DNA of 64,000 bases from Pseudoalteromonas luteoviolacea H33-S. GTDB lineage: Bacteria > Pseudomonadota > Gammaproteobacteria > Enterobacterales > Alteromonadaceae. The translations under genes were made by a program, and so were the position numbers. Within the stretch, counting starts at the first letter, position 1; every line of letters begins with the position of its first letter. The notes under the pieces were generated by a model. It made no database searches and was not told where the DNA came from. It worked only from the letters and a program-made list of their open reading frames with translations. The stretch spans positions 1-64,000 of the forward strand of contig NZ_AUXY01000013.1 in the NCBI RefSeq assembly GCF_001625695.1. Direction: 5' to 3'. Shown here piece by piece: positions 63,469 to 64,000 of the stretch.

Positions 63469-64000
63469 ATGTATGAACAAATAGAAAAGGCGAAAGAAAA
63501 TAAAGTCCGGGCGGTTGCTAACTTGGTTACGAAAAAAAACAAGTTAGAACAAAGGATTAAGCTTAAAGGCAATAGAGCTAAAAACTTTAGAAAATCAGGG
63601 GGCGTTCAAAGAAAGGCTACGGTAGAAACAGAGGTCGCTGGTGAAGTAAGTAATCGTGTTGTACAAAGAGTGTTGGGGCCTGTTACTAACGGCCCAGCTA
63701 ATGTGTTAAATCTAATCAGAGAAAATCTGACAAAGCAAATAATAATACAGCAGCCTCTAATTCCTGCATACCCACAAGTGCAGTGGGCTGCAGTGCAATC
63801 TGCGCTAGATAGACTTATGTGGCTTAGAGGTGATCTCGACCAAGCTGTCGCCATTGGAGATATAAACTTTGTTGATATTACAAACAGGATTTTAGCGCTT
63901 GAAGAGAGTATGGAGGACGCAACATATCTTTTGAATCAAACCCCTCAAGCAGGTATGGTGGGGCTAGGCGTCCAAATGACGTTAAGCACCGCAGAACGAA
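63469..64000 (+). CDS. cargo-like protein, 5' part only (runs past window)
   Basis: An open frame of at least 177 codons from ATG 63469 to the window edge, with AAAGG at 63456 well spaced. The N-terminus is Lys/Asn/Gln-rich and contains GGVQRKAT and NRVVQRVLG, short VQR-type strings seen at the front of DUF4157-linked and injection-system cargo proteins. No domain is visible in the part present (later QWAAVQSALDRLMWLRGDLD). It follows the DUF4157 gene by 198 bases and is more AT-rich than the Reb genes, so it may be a recent gain. The C-terminal part, where a toxin domain would lie, is outside the window. Confidence 0.7.
   Translation, partial: MYEQIEKAKENKVRAVANLVTKKNKLEQRIKLKGNRAKNFRKSGGVQRKATVETEVAGEVSNRVVQRVLGPVTNGPANVLNLIRENLTKQIIIQQPLIPAYPQVQWAAVQSALDRLMWLRGDLDQAVAIGDINFVDITNRILALEESMEDATYLLNQTPQAGMVGLGVQMTLSTAER

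Noticed and set aside
1..64000. CRISPR arrays, insertion sequences, prophage genes
   Set aside because: I saw no regularly spaced direct repeats, transposases, integrases or phage structural genes on either strand.

Overview
The window looks like the chromosome of a marine gammaproteobacterium, most likely Pseudoalteromonas or a close Alteromonadales relative. This rests on the rpsF-priB-rpsR-rplI order, the dnaB-alr pair, the style of the type IV pilin minor genes, the moderate AT bias judged by eye, and protein sequences close to the gammaproteobacterial forms. The genus is an inference; no search could be run.

Layout. 1-1881: end of a tRNA-Gly array with a broken tRNA-like copy between two good ones, then the S6/PriB/S18/L9 operon with a promoter, a likely S6:S18-binding leader and a terminator. 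2197-5880: five minor pilin/pseudopilin genes overlapping or nearly touching (PilE, FimT/GspH, PilV, PilW and a very long PilX-like protein). 6135-8131: ECF sigma factor, a one-TM protein that is probably its anti-sigma factor, and a secreted DUF4097 beta-repeat protein. 8260-10749: dnaB and alr. 10757-14686 (minus strand): yjbQ, cheX, zur and a PAS-GGDEF-EAL membrane protein.

15602-53995 is a 38 kb lipopeptide factory. The first enzyme has the iturin/mycosubtilin-like order FAAL-ACP-KS-AT-ACP-aminotransferase-C-A-PCP, so it should activate a fatty acid, extend it by one malonyl unit, convert the beta-keto group to a beta-amine and add the first amino acid. Two further NRPSs carry three modules each. 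The last has one epimerase and a C-terminal thioesterase. Binding-pocket residues read by eye give beta-amino-acyl-Gly-Asp-Asn-Asn-Thr-D-Leu-X, with X unresolved. This is a seven-residue lipopeptide, probably cyclic. Downstream are a TauD-type oxygenase, a lipoprotein of the serine beta-lactamase fold, a DUF697 protein, a small membrane protein, a SyrD/PvdE-type cyclic-peptide ABC exporter and an SPFH/prohibitin-like membrane protein.

54325-62662 is a likely R-body (Reb) locus. It has an XRE-AAA regulator broken by a one-base shift in an A8 tract, and a second regulator that fuses a degenerate NtrC-like AAA domain (no GAFTGA loop, no Walker B acids) to an AraC DNA-binding domain. These are followed by six Reb-like small proteins, an unknown 335-residue protein, a coiled-coil protein, an HNH-type putative nuclease and a small acidic protein. 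A terminator closes the unit. 62839-64000 holds a stand-alone DUF4157 protein with HExxH and the start of a further gene whose N-terminus resembles cargo of contractile injection systems. The Reb proteins with an HNH protein and DUF4157/cargo-like genes are the best candidate here for an undescribed toxin-delivery arrangement.
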